From the NCBI RefSeq assembly GCF_016801985.1, contig NZ_JAEVLS010000002.1, positions 372,001-436,000 on the forward strand: a stretch of 64,000 nt of DNA, in the 5' to 3' direction. The notes beneath the pieces were generated by a model, which was not told the DNA's origin, made no database searches, and was given only the letters and a program-made list of their open reading frames with translations. Positions 17,148 through 24,975 of this stretch are shown here, in pieces. Each line of letters opens with the position of its first letter. Positions within the stretch are counted from its first letter, which is position 1. A program made the position numbers and the translations under genes. This DNA comes from Steroidobacter gossypii. Its GTDB lineage: Bacteria > Pseudomonadota > Gammaproteobacteria > Steroidobacterales > Steroidobacteraceae.

Positions 17148-17753
17148 ATGGATCCGGCACAAATTGAGATCGAACGGGAAAAGCTCGCGATCGAGAAGAA
17201 AAAGCTCCGGCAGACGTTCTTAGCCAACACCTTGCTTACTGGTCTCTTGGGAGGGATCGGGGCTCTGATATTCGGCATCCTTGAGTTCGACCTTAGACGG
17301 TCAGACTTGACGGTCCGCAAGAGCGACCTGGAGTTCAGGCTGGTAAGCGGGCCGGTGGAACGGATTATTAAAGATCCTTGCCGCCCGCAAGCCCAAACAG
17401 AGGCAGCATATTTGCAGACGATTCTAGGTACGGGAATTGTGGATGAAGCCGTCGCGCCGCGGTACACAAGGCTAATCGATGGATTGGACGTGCTCTGTGC
17501 GAAGCTGTGCGCGAAGGACAAATCTCTATGTGCCACGAACGATACGATGTCGCAGCCAGCATCTGGCGCTGCGAAGTGCGATCAGATAGTGCCCATCCGC
17601 CAGCTTGGCTGGTCCGCGGGCCATAAAAACAACTTTTGCATCAGGGCTGGATTCCTCGGCGTGTGGAACAAGCCCGGTGCTTCGTATGATTCAGGCGGGT
17701 TCTGCTTCAAAGGTGACGCCGATGCGTGTAAGCGGCAGATCGAAGGAAGCTAG
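17148..17753 (+). CDS. Orphan membrane-anchored protein with Cys-rich C-terminal domain
   Basis: 201 residues from ATG 17148, preceded by an AAGGGA ribosome site; an earlier in-frame ATG at 17061 is possible. A charged N-terminal helix (QIEIEREKLAIEKKKLR, coiled-coil-like) leads to one membrane segment (TFLANTLLTGLLGGIGALIFGI). The C-terminal ~150 residues contain eight Cys, an even number that would suit disulfides if this part is periplasmic, as the positively charged residues before the membrane segment predict. I do not recognise the family. Base composition is visibly less GC-rich than the neighbours and codon choice is less biased, consistent with acquired DNA. Confidence 0.7.
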   Translation: MDPAQIEIEREKLAIEKKKLRQTFLANTLLTGLLGGIGALIFGILEFDLRRSDLTVRKSDLEFRLVSGPVERIIKDPCRPQAQTEAAYLQTILGTGIVDEAVAPRYTRLIDGLDVLCAKLCAKDKSLCATNDTMSQPASGAAKCDQIVPIRQLGWSAGHKNNFCIRAGFLGVWNKPGASYDSGGFCFKGDADACKRQIEGS

Positions 17754-17761
17754 ACGGAGCC

Positions 17762-17872
17762 GTGCCGAGGAAGGGTTACGCCAATACCACCGGTCATGAC
17801 CTAACGATAGTCTTCAGCAATGATGGGTTTTACATGGAAGGGCGGTATGGCCGCGTCAGAGAAGCACTGTGA
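17762..17872 (+). CDS. Possible 36-residue ORF or gene fragment
   Basis: A GTG-started frame of 36 codons just downstream of the orphan membrane protein; the peptide includes HDLTIVFSNDGFYMEGRYGR, which reads like real protein, with the same lower GC content. No clear ribosome site. It may be the tail of a decayed gene rather than a functional small protein. Confidence 0.2.
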   Translation: MPRKGYANTTGHDLTIVFSNDGFYMEGRYGRVREAL

Positions 17873-17894
17873 TGAAACCTCTGCTAATCCATGA

Positions 17895-20273
17895 TCAGAA
17901 GCGCGCGTCGATGCGCAGGAAATAGTTGCGCGGCTCGCCGTACCAGAATGCACCGAGGAAATCCTCGTAATAGTACTCGTCGAAAACGTTGTTGACGGTC
18001 AGGGCAGCCTGCCAGTGTTCGTCGAACCGATAGCTCACGCGGGGATTGAGCACTGCATAGGATTTCTGGCCTGCGAATTGCGACCTGGGTGTCAACGTGC
18101 TCTTCGCGTGGAGCGACCCACCGATGGTCCAGCGATGCCACGCGCCAGGCAGTGGGTAGTCTGTCCACGCTTTAAGCAGGTGGCGGGGTGTCGGTTGGGT
18201 CTGTAGTACGACTCGCTCTCGCCCGTTGTACGTGTAGCCGGCTCCAATGAGCCAGTCTCGTCCGATGTGTCCACTCAGTTCCAGATCGACTCCAGTTGTC
18301 TCGAGTCTGCCACTGGCACGATAGCAGCAGCGCGGCACCGGTGCTGGTTGCCGGTCCGAGACAGCTATGCCGCGTTGAACGGTCTTGTAAACCGCCAGTG
18401 AGCTGTTGAGCGCACCCTCTCCCAAAGCGCCTTTGATGCCCGCTTCCAGGGTGACACCTTGGATTGCGTCGATGAGCGACAGGTCGCGGCGTCGGCGGGC
18501 GCCGCCGTTATGAGCAAAAATATCTGCGTAGCTTGCATAGAGCGACCACGTGCTGTTCAGCTTATAGAGCGTGCCGAAGTAGGGCGTCTTGGTGTACTCC
18601 TGTTCGAAATCCATCTCCGTCGGATGCTGGATGCGATAAACGTTCCTGTCCGTGAGCCGTTGGCTGCTCACTCGCAGGCCTGCTGTCACGAACCACGGGT
18701 TGGTGAGCTGTGCTCGCAGGGACGCAAAAGCACCACCGATGCGAACGTCGACGTCGTCGCTCATCGTTCTGAAATTTCGAGCGGGAGAGGGCGGCATCGT
18801 GGGATCGAAGTTGTAAGGATCGATGTCCGTGCGGAAATCGTGAATGCCCAGATCTGTGCTGGACGAGTTGCGCATCAGGTCTGCCCCGAGTGCCCACTCG
18901 ACGCGATGTCCCCACCACTCGCCGGCCCCTGTGAATGTGCCTTCCACACTCCAGTGTTGTTGCTCGACCGGTTCGAGCGTGTATTGCGAAGTTCCGTAGG
19001 CCAGTCGAGTGGCGCCGTCGATGAAAACGAGATAGCCGATTCGATAACTTGCGCTGTTGTCGAGATAGGTTGCACTCAGGCGCAGGCGAGAATCATCGCC
19101 GAAGGCGTGGTCCAGGCGAAAAAAGGCTTCCGCCACCCTGGTGTCCCAGCGCGACCAGTCGAATGCGATGCCGAGATCGCGAGGCAATTTGGGGTCTTCG
19201 GGCGTCGAGGCAGTGGTGTAGCTCGGCGGCCCGCCATACACGAATGGGCGACCGCGGCTCTTCAGATAGCTGCCACCGAGCGTCACAACGAGATCGTCCG
19301 TGAGATCGTAATCCACGACGCCGTAGATGCTCTGGCGCCGGTCATCGGCGTTCTTATAGAAGTATTCACGGCTCGCGTTGCTTGCAACCATGCGTCCGCG
19401 CAGGGCGCCGTCCTCGGTGATCGGACCGGTAACGTCGATTTCCTGCCGATAGTTTTCCCAGCTGCCCGCGGTTGCCGAGAAATGGACCTTGGTATCCGCC
19501 AGTGGACGCTTACGGATCAGGTTGATCGTTCCGGCGGGATTTGCATCCGCACCGAAGAGTGCATTGGAACCTCGGAGGACCTCGATGCGGTCGAACTCGC
19601 CGAGGTCCGGAGTAAACAGGATCGCTCCAATGAACTCCCATTGCGGTACTCCACGCAAGTTTCCGCCGCCGTCCAGCATGAAGCTGGAAATCTGGAAGCC
19701 GCGTGTGTGCAGCTCCAGAAAGAACGAATCCCACCGCACGGTGCTGACGCCCACGGCGTCCTGCATGGCGTCGAAGATATTGAGAGCCCCCTGCTGGCGC
19801 ATCTGCTCACCTGACATGATGGAGATCGATTGAGGGATCTCCCGAAGGGGCGTCTCCGTCCGCGTAGCGACCAGGTCCTCGGTGGTGCCGATGACGACGA
19901 CCTCCTCGATGTCCGGCTTGCTCGCTGCGGAACTGCGTCCCGCACGATGGGTAGAACGGACAATCGCATCGGAACGCTTGATTTCGAGCGTCGTTGCGTT
20001 GACGTGCCGGAACGCGAGGTCGGTCCCCTGGAGCAGCCGACGGAGCGCATCGGCGACCGCGTATTCACCGGTTAGGCGCGGGGCCGTGTGTCCTGCGGTA
20101 AGTTCGGAGTAATAGAGGATCTGGACGCCGCACTGGCGACCCACGTCCAGCAGCATCTCTTCCAGCGGCGCGCTGTTGACATCCAGGTGACACTTGGGAT
20201 CGGCACGTTCGGCGCTCAACGTGGCCGACGCATATGAAAGCGAGATAGCGATTGCGGCGACAATCGTCTTCAC
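17895..20273 (-). CDS. TonB-dependent siderophore receptor with STN signalling domain
   Basis: 792 residues with a GTG start and signal peptide (KTIVAAIAISLSYASATLSA). An STN (secretin/TonB short N-terminal) domain occupies about residues 28-100 (LEEMLLDVGRQCGVQILYYSE to HVNATTLEI), then the plug (IEEVVVIGTT, REIPQSISIMSGEQM, FDRIEVLRGSNALFGADANPAGTINLIRKRP) and a beta-barrel ending in RIDARF. The plug text is typical of ferric-siderophore receptors (FpvA/FhuE type). The STN domain transmits ligand occupancy to a FecR anti-sigma factor; such a FecR gene with its sigma factor lies divergently at 20418-21951. Import of an iron chelate with cell-surface signalling is therefore likely. The chelate is not known. 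Confidence 0.92.
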   Translation of the reverse strand: MKTIVAAIAISLSYASATLSAERADPKCHLDVNSAPLEEMLLDVGRQCGVQILYYSELTAGHTAPRLTGEYAVADALRRLLQGTDLAFRHVNATTLEIKRSDAIVRSTHRAGRSSAASKPDIEEVVVIGTTEDLVATRTETPLREIPQSISIMSGEQMRQQGALNIFDAMQDAVGVSTVRWDSFFLELHTRGFQISSFMLDGGGNLRGVPQWEFIGAILFTPDLGEFDRIEVLRGSNALFGADANPAGTINLIRKRPLADTKVHFSATAGSWENYRQEIDVTGPITEDGALRGRMVASNASREYFYKNADDRRQSIYGVVDYDLTDDLVVTLGGSYLKSRGRPFVYGGPPSYTTASTPEDPKLPRDLGIAFDWSRWDTRVAEAFFRLDHAFGDDSRLRLSATYLDNSASYRIGYLVFIDGATRLAYGTSQYTLEPVEQQHWSVEGTFTGAGEWWGHRVEWALGADLMRNSSSTDLGIHDFRTDIDPYNFDPTMPPSPARNFRTMSDDVDVRIGGAFASLRAQLTNPWFVTAGLRVSSQRLTDRNVYRIQHPTEMDFEQEYTKTPYFGTLYKLNSTWSLYASYADIFAHNGGARRRRDLSLIDAIQGVTLEAGIKGALGEGALNSSLAVYKTVQRGIAVSDRQPAPVPRCCYRASGRLETTGVDLELSGHIGRDWLIGAGYTYNGRERVVLQTQPTPRHLLKAWTDYPLPGAWHRWTIGGSLHAKSTLTPRSQFAGQKSYAVLNPRVSYRFDEHWQAALTVNNVFDEYYYEDFLGAFWYGEPRNYFLRIDARF

Positions 20274-20348
20274 GTTCTCAATGATCCCTGGCAGCTGTTG
20301 TATCGACTTCCCGTGGAGCCCCGGATCGACAAAAAGGTGTCGAGGGGG

Positions 20349-20378
20349 AGGGGGGAAGTCGTCTTCTCTTCGCTCTAT
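20349..20378 (+). promoter_or_regulatory. Candidate ECF-type promoter before the first sigma/FecR pair
   Basis: AGGGGGGAAG (20349-20358), 12 bases, then CGCTCTAT (20371-20378), 40 bases before the sigma gene. The second box and the spacing equal those of the three elements found in the sulfatase locus (CGCTCTAC), while the first box is only half conserved. It may be the autoregulated promoter of this sigma factor. Confidence 0.4.
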
Positions 20379-20402
20379 TCTGTCAGAGACACATTACAGA
20401 AT
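20377..20402. promoter_or_regulatory. Inverted repeat ATTCTGT-N12-ACAGAAT
   Basis: A perfect 7-bp dyad with a 12-base gap overlapping the candidate -10 box and ending 15 bases before the sigma-factor ATG. Its place between divergent genes suggests an operator, but a hairpin in the leader RNA is equally possible. It does not look like a Fur box. Confidence 0.35.
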
Positions 20403-20417
20403 GCTCCTGCTGCGTGT

Positions 20418-20909
20418 ATGTCCAACACCCATCTTCTTCTAGAGTGGCGGCGGCGGTGGGACCGCAGCCTGTTCCAGTTCCTGAAACGGCGCGTGCGCTC
20501 ATCGGTCGATGTGCAAGACCTGGCGCAGGAGACGTACTTGCGTTTGTTGCGTTCTCGCGATCTGAGCGACGTTCGCAAGCCGCTCGCCTATCTGTTGCAG
20601 GTGGCCAGCCACGTTGCACTGGAATGGGGCAATCGGCAGGCGAGGAACGCAGCTTTGGGCGTTGTCGAAGCGAAGGATCTCATCGATGAGCAGTTACCGG
20701 AGCTGGAGCTCGATGCCGGGCTGACTCAGCAACGCATCGAGCAAACGCTGGCGGCGTGCTCTCCCACGATGCGAGCGGTGCTGTTGCTGCGGTTGAGGGA
20801 CCAGCGCTCCTGCCAGGAGATCGCGAATGACCTCGGCATCAGCATGAGAACGGTGCAGCGACACCTGGAGAACGGCTACGCGCGCCTGCGCATGGCCATC
20901 GAGGGTTGA
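20418..20909 (+). CDS. FecI-like ECF RNA polymerase sigma factor
   Basis: 163 residues from ATG 20418 (MSNTHLLLEW); the same start position relative to domain 2 is seen in the paralogue at 44604. Region 2 contains VDVQDLAQETYLRLL, and region 4 contains QEIANDLGISMRTVQRHLENGYARLR, the promoter-recognition helix-turn-helix. Regions 1 and 3 are absent, as in extracytoplasmic-function sigma factors. Two bases separate it from the fecR-like gene, and the STN receptor is transcribed divergently, giving the classic receptor-FecR-FecI surface-signalling set. It should direct transcription of the receptor gene once FecR is signalled. Confidence 0.92.
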   Translation: MSNTHLLLEWRRRWDRSLFQFLKRRVRSSVDVQDLAQETYLRLLRSRDLSDVRKPLAYLLQVASHVALEWGNRQARNAALGVVEAKDLIDEQLPELELDAGLTQQRIEQTLAACSPTMRAVLLLRLRDQRSCQEIANDLGISMRTVQRHLENGYARLRMAIEG

Positions 20910-20910
20910 G

Positions 20911-21951
20911 ATGACGGAAGTGAACGAAGAGATGTTGACGGTCCCGGAGCAAGCGGCACGGTGGTGGCGTGTCATGCAGGATGACGAGCCCTCCGCGGGC
21001 GAGAAGCGGGCATTCGCCGCTTGGGTAGCGGAGTCGCCAAAGCACATCGAGGAGATGCTGCGCCTCGCTCAAATACACAGGGCCTTCTCGAGAGGGCAGG
21101 TGCGTTGGCCCGAGGACGCCGCGGAGGCGCTGATTCGCGCCGCAAAGACGGCCGGCGAGGACACCGTCGTGCCGCTATGGCCGCCTCGATCGTCGCGACC
21201 AGAACCGACTCGCCGGCCGGTTCGCGTCGCCGCTTTCGGCTTGGCCGCCACTGTTTTACTGGCTGTCTGCGTGAGCTGGTTCGCGCTGTCCCGCGCCGAG
21301 AGCTTCGAAACGAAGATCGGTGAGCAGCGCTCGGTGATGCTCGATGATGGATCGCGAATCACCCTCAACACCGCGTCACGGATCGAAGTTCGCCTGCGCC
21401 CGGATCGGCGCGTCATCGATCTCGTGAGAGGTGAGGCGCTCTTCGAGGTCGCACACGATGCGCAACGTCCGTTCGACGTGCGCATCGACGACACCGTTGC
21501 GCGTGCAGTCGGCACCCAGTTCGAAGTGGACCGCCGAGACAACCGCACGGTCGTGACAGTGGTGGAGGGACGCGTCGCTGTTACTTCCGCCGCGGCCGCA
21601 GCGCCTCACCTCTTGTCTGCGGGTGAGCGCATCACCGTCGACAGCACGGGACTGGGTGCTGTCGAGAAGGGCATAAAGCTAGACGACGCCACGGCCTGGA
21701 CGCGGCGGCAACTCGTCTTCAGGCGTCGTCCGTTGGGTGAGATCGCGGAGGAGTTCAATCGCTACAACGCTGCGCAAGTCCATATTCAAAGCGACACGTT
21801 GCGCAAGCAGGAGGTGTCAGGAATTTTTCGCACCGACGATGTGAGCTCGTTCGTCGCGCTGCTCGCGAGCAAGCCGGGCGTACGCGTCGTCGGCGATGGA
21901 TCCGGCGGATACGTCGTGACTTCGGACGACTCCGCATCACCGCACAGATAA
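20911..21951 (+). CDS. FecR-type anti-sigma factor
   Basis: 346 residues. N-terminal cytoplasmic DUF4880-like domain (PEQAARWWRVMQDDEPS, AFAAWVAESPKHIEEMLRL) binds the sigma factor. One membrane segment (VAAFGLAATVLLAVCVSWFAL, about residues 105-125) precedes the periplasmic FecR domain (IGEQRSVMLDDGSRITLNT, RGEALFEVAHD, AVGTQFEV). A C-terminal DUF4974-like part contacts the receptor STN domain (RRPLGEIAEEFNRYN, VSGIFRTDDVSSFVALLA). It holds or activates the adjacent sigma factor depending on receptor occupancy. It starts two bases after the sigma stop, so translation is probably coupled. Confidence 0.92.
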   Translation: MTEVNEEMLTVPEQAARWWRVMQDDEPSAGEKRAFAAWVAESPKHIEEMLRLAQIHRAFSRGQVRWPEDAAEALIRAAKTAGEDTVVPLWPPRSSRPEPTRRPVRVAAFGLAATVLLAVCVSWFALSRAESFETKIGEQRSVMLDDGSRITLNTASRIEVRLRPDRRVIDLVRGEALFEVAHDAQRPFDVRIDDTVARAVGTQFEVDRRDNRTVVTVVEGRVAVTSAAAAAPHLLSAGERITVDSTGLGAVEKGIKLDDATAWTRRQLVFRRRPLGEIAEEFNRYNAAQVHIQSDTLRKQEVSGIFRTDDVSSFVALLASKPGVRVVGDGSGGYVVTSDDSASPHR

Positions 21952-22041
21952 AGCGCCTGTTTGGTTTGCAGCTGACCGATCGTCAAAGCAGAGAGGGGTC
22001 CGCACGCGGGCTTCAATGCTATCTCGTGAGAAAAGACAGCC

Positions 22042-22764
22042 ATGAGCTCGGAAAATTTCGTCGTCTACGTGCTGGTCGGGGATCCCGCGATCCGGGAGAT
22101 GATTGAAGCGGCGGCCACCCGGGGCGGGCTCAGCCCCATTGTGCTGGGATCGGCAGGGGAATACCTCCGCAAGCCAGAATCGGGCTTGCCAGCCTGCCTG
22201 ATCCTCGGGATGCAATTGCCCGATATGAGCGGAGCAGACCTCCAGCAGCGTCTCGCGAACATTGGACCTGCGATCATCTTCGTCTCCGACCGGGTGGACA
22301 TCGGGCACTCAGTGCGGGCAATCAAAGCGGGCGCCGTCGACTACCTCACTACACCTGTGGATCCCGCAGGTCTGGCTCGCGCGGTACACGATGCCATCGA
22401 GGTGGATCGCTTTCGTCGAGCCGAGCGGGCACGCCTCGCCGAGTTGGTGCGCCGGTATCGTTTGCTCACTGCGCGCGAACGCGAGGTCTTCCCGCTGCTC
22501 ACGGCCGGCTTGCTGAATAAACAAGTGGCTTCGAGGATGGGAATCAGCCTGATCACAGTTCAAATCCATCGTGGTCGAATCATGCAGAAGATGGAAGCAC
22601 GCACGTTTGCCGAACTGGTGCGCTTTGCAGATGCGCTGGGGATCAGCGGAGAGTGGACCGCAAACGCGCAGCGCGATTGGCAACGTGACGGTGTACTCAA
22701 CGGTGCAAATATCCGAGGGGTTCGCAGCCCTCGAGTTCACGCCGCTGAATCAGCTTCGAGTTGA
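22042..22764 (+). CDS. FixJ/NarL-like regulator with degenerate receiver domain
   Basis: 240 residues. The N-terminal ~120 residues have the receiver fold, but the phospho-acceptor Asp is Gly56 (CLILGMQLPDMSG), one of the acidic pair is Gly13 (VLVGDP), and the conserved Lys is Thr (DYLTTPVD). It therefore cannot be phosphorylated in the usual way. The C-terminal LuxR-type helix-turn-helix is intact (LTAREREVFPLLTAGLLNKQVASRMGIS then ITVQIHRGRIMQKM). A ~30-residue tail follows. Family knowledge says such pseudo-receivers act constitutively or respond to protein partners or ligands. No kinase gene is adjacent; the FecR gene ends 90 bases upstream. Confidence 0.9.
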   Translation: MSSENFVVYVLVGDPAIREMIEAAATRGGLSPIVLGSAGEYLRKPESGLPACLILGMQLPDMSGADLQQRLANIGPAIIFVSDRVDIGHSVRAIKAGAVDYLTTPVDPAGLARAVHDAIEVDRFRRAERARLAELVRRYRLLTAREREVFPLLTAGLLNKQVASRMGISLITVQIHRGRIMQKMEARTFAELVRFADALGISGEWTANAQRDWQRDGVLNGANIRGVRSPRVHAAESASS

Positions 22765-23074
22765 ATGCTTTAGCCGCCGAGTGTGCGAAGACATCTTTCG
22801 TTGCAGCCAACGAGACCCGATTTGTCCTCTATCTGAGTTTTTTCCCAGGTTAAATGGTGTAAGTTATTTATTTTACAGAAAATAATCGGGCTGAAGAATG
22901 CATGTTGTTGCTACTCGACTCAACGGTGGTAGCCTAGCCTACAACTCCGCGACCGGTGAGCATGGCTGAATAGAGTCCATCCCTCACTTGCGCCGATGTG
23001 CGCGCAGGAAGATCGTGCTGCCGCTGTCGCTGCCGACGACCACGGAACCACGGCACTATCGAAGGGAAGGCGCC
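22765..23074. other. Intergenic region with an A/T-rich block
   Basis: About 310 bases without a gene. Bases ~22830-22890 are strikingly A/T-rich for this genome (TTATTTATTTTACAG and nearby), consistent with a promoter region or acquired DNA. The last 60 bases before the next start are again GC-rich. No RNA gene could be recognised. Confidence 0.45.
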
Positions 23075-23470
23075 ATGCTCGATCTGATCTGGAATCTGTT
23101 TCAGGACGATGACATCAAGAGGCTGCGATCCGGTGTCGCGAGCCGCGAAGCGCAGTCCGATTCGCTGCGCAGTCAAGTAGGCTCTGTGGAGGCGCGTCTT
23201 CTGGAATTGGAGAAGAGACACGAACAATTGAAGCTCGTCACCCTGGCGTTGTGGCGACTGCTGAAGGATCGGGTTGAGCTCTCGGAATTGAATCTCAGGA
23301 AGTACGTGGAAAGCACGGACCTTCTGGACGGTGAAGCCGATGGGAAAGTGGACCTGACGAAGGAGCTGATCGAGTGCCCCGACTGTGGGCGCTTCCTGCT
23401 CAATACCGCGATCGTCTGCCCCTATTGTGGCGCAAACAACAGGTCGGGCAATACATTCGACATTGCGTAG
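23075..23470 (+). CDS. Small coiled-coil protein with C-terminal zinc ribbon
   Basis: 131 residues from ATG 23075, preceded by GAAGGGAAGG. After MLDLIWNLFQDDDIKRL comes a coiled coil (~18-55, with heptad-like VGSVEARLLELEKRHEQL) and a second helix. The end holds a zinc ribbon with CPDC and CPYC about 20 residues apart, the last pair followed by GANNRSGNTFD. Such a layout suits a protein-interaction or oligomerising adaptor. I do not recognise a named family. It stands alone on this strand, convergent with a LysR gene. Confidence 0.7.
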   Translation: MLDLIWNLFQDDDIKRLRSGVASREAQSDSLRSQVGSVEARLLELEKRHEQLKLVTLALWRLLKDRVELSELNLRKYVESTDLLDGEADGKVDLTKELIECPDCGRFLLNTAIVCPYCGANNRSGNTFDIA

Positions 23471-23631
23471 ATCGAAGCCGGGACGCAGGAGCGCCGGGAG
23501 TTTCCCATGCTGCAATGAAGTTCAGAGGAATTCAGCAGCCCCAATGGCCAGCGCGTGATGGCCGTACGTCGCAGCCTCCCCACTAGGCACCGTCGCAAAC
23601 GCCTCAGACTCGAGCACCGCTTCGCCGGAGA

Positions 23632-24549
23632 TCAAACACTTCGAGCCTTGCCTCCATCCCGATCGAGAAGGCAGTCGATGAAGGCGCGCAGGGCAGGCTG
23701 AACGTGACGGCGGTTCGAGTAGTAGAGATACAGGCCCGGCATCGTGAGTGCCCAATCAGTAAGGACGCGCTTCAGCCGACCGTCTTCCAACGCGTCTGCG
23801 ATGCCGTCGTCGTTATACGCGTAGAGAATGCCCAGTCCCTGCAGGGCGGCTGGCACGACAATGTCCTGGTGGTTGGAGATCACCGGGCCTGCAACGACCG
23901 CTTCGATGCTTTTGCTCTTCTTCCGAAACGCCCATCGAGCAATGGTGCCGCTGCCCGGAAAGCGCCAGTTGATGCACGCGTGACGGTGCAAATCGGCCGG
24001 GCTTTTGGGCTCACCAGCACGGGCGAGGTACTCAGGCGACGCCACTGCAAGGAGTTTGATATCTGCCGTGAGTCGGACGGCGATCATGTCTTTCTGCAGG
24101 CGCTCACCCACGCGAATGCCGGCGTCGAAGCCGCCGGCCACGATATCGCTCAGGCCATCGTCGATCACGATGTCGAGCACCACGTCAGGATGCATCTGAT
24201 GAAAGCGCCCGAGCCGCGGCGCGATGATCTTCTTCGCCGCCATGCTCAGCGTGTTGATCCGCAGAGTTCCAGCGGGTCGGCTCGTTGCACCGACCGCCTG
24301 CGCGACGGCGTCATCCATTTCGCGGAGCATCGGCGCAATGCGCGCATGAAGACGCCGTCCCGACTCCGTGGGTGCGACGCTGCGAGTCGTTCGATTGAGC
24401 AGGCGAACCCCGAGACGAGATTCGAGCTGACGAATGATCTGGCTCAGCGCCGAGCGCGATACACCCAGATGATCGGCGGCGCGGGCGAAGCTCGCCCGGT
24501 CGACCACCGCGACGAATGCTTTCAGCTCGGCAAATTCGGATCCACGCAT
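23632..24549 (-). CDS. LysR-family transcriptional regulator
   Basis: 305 residues. N-terminal winged helix-turn-helix (FAELKAFVAVVDRASFARAADHLGVSRSALSQIIRQLESRLG, residues ~6-48 in two runs) followed by the RLLNRTTRSVAPTESG linker and a periplasmic-binding-protein-like effector domain. The text is closest to the large LysR group that regulates neighbouring dehydrogenases and oxidoreductases. It is divergent from the NTF2-like/SDR operon (24646-25754), and a T-N11-A dyad lies in the 96-base gap, so it probably controls that operon. The inducer is unknown. Confidence 0.92.
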   Translation of the reverse strand: MRGSEFAELKAFVAVVDRASFARAADHLGVSRSALSQIIRQLESRLGVRLLNRTTRSVAPTESGRRLHARIAPMLREMDDAVAQAVGATSRPAGTLRINTLSMAAKKIIAPRLGRFHQMHPDVVLDIVIDDGLSDIVAGGFDAGIRVGERLQKDMIAVRLTADIKLLAVASPEYLARAGEPKSPADLHRHACINWRFPGSGTIARWAFRKKSKSIEAVVAGPVISNHQDIVVPAALQGLGILYAYNDDGIADALEDGRLKRVLTDWALTMPGLYLYYSNRRHVQPALRAFIDCLLDRDGGKARSV

Positions 24550-24569
24550 TGTGCACTGATCTCTTCATA

Positions 24570-24588
24570 GCCTGGGTAGATAATAGGC
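24570..24588. promoter_or_regulatory. LysR-type T-N11-A dyad (GCCT-N11-AGGC)
   Basis: Between the LysR gene and the divergent NTF2-like/SDR operon, GCCT (24570-24573) and AGGC (24585-24588) are separated by exactly 11 bases, the usual LysR box geometry. The arms are only 4 bp, so the call depends on position. Confidence 0.4.
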
Positions 24589-24645
24589 GATTTTCTTAGC
24601 GGTCGAGGTAAGCCATCTTGGCGCCTCCAACTCGAGGAGACCGCG

Positions 24646-24975
24646 ATGAAAGACTTGAGCCTTCCTGAGCCTATCGAGGCGTATTTCGAAGCCGACCGAC
24701 GCGACGGTCAGGCCGTGGCGCGCTGTTTCACCGCCGACGCGACGGTTTTCGACGAGGGGCGGACGCACGCAGGTCTTGCCGCCATCGAAGCCTGGAAGAC
24801 TGCAGCGTCCGCACAGTTTTCGTACCTCGCCGAACCCTTTGCGCTGGAGCAAAAGGATCGCAAGTACATTGTGACAAGCAGAGTGACGGGCGATTTCCCG
24901 GGCAGTCCCGTTGATCTCCAGTACGCCTTCACGCTCGAGCGCGGCAAGATCTCGTCGTTGGAGATCAAGCCATGA
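24646..24975 (+). CDS. NTF2-like/SnoaL-type protein
   Basis: 109 residues. The pattern is that of SnoaL-like polyketide-cyclase-fold proteins: [33 protein letters not shown] split by a loop, then [34 protein letters not shown] and a final strand. Conserved acidic residues could line a small-molecule pocket. It overlaps the following SDR gene by four bases (ATGA), so the two are translationally coupled and likely act on one substrate. An AGGAGA ribosome site precedes the ATG. Confidence 0.82.
   Translation: MKDLSLPEPIEAYFEADRRDGQAVARCFTADATVFDEGRTHAGLAAIEAWKTAASAQFSYLAEPFALEQKDRKYIVTSRVTGDFPGSPVDLQYAFTLERGKISSLEIKP

Noticed and set aside
18459-19814. 451-codon open frame on the plus strand
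   Set aside because: Antisense to the siderophore receptor and without any recognisable motif or ribosome site.
23522-23640. Short minus-strand peptide with a protein-like end (EAATYGHHALAIGAAEFL)
   Set aside because: It overlaps the 3' end of the LysR gene, has no start with ribosome site, and is too short to judge; possibly the tail of a decayed gene.
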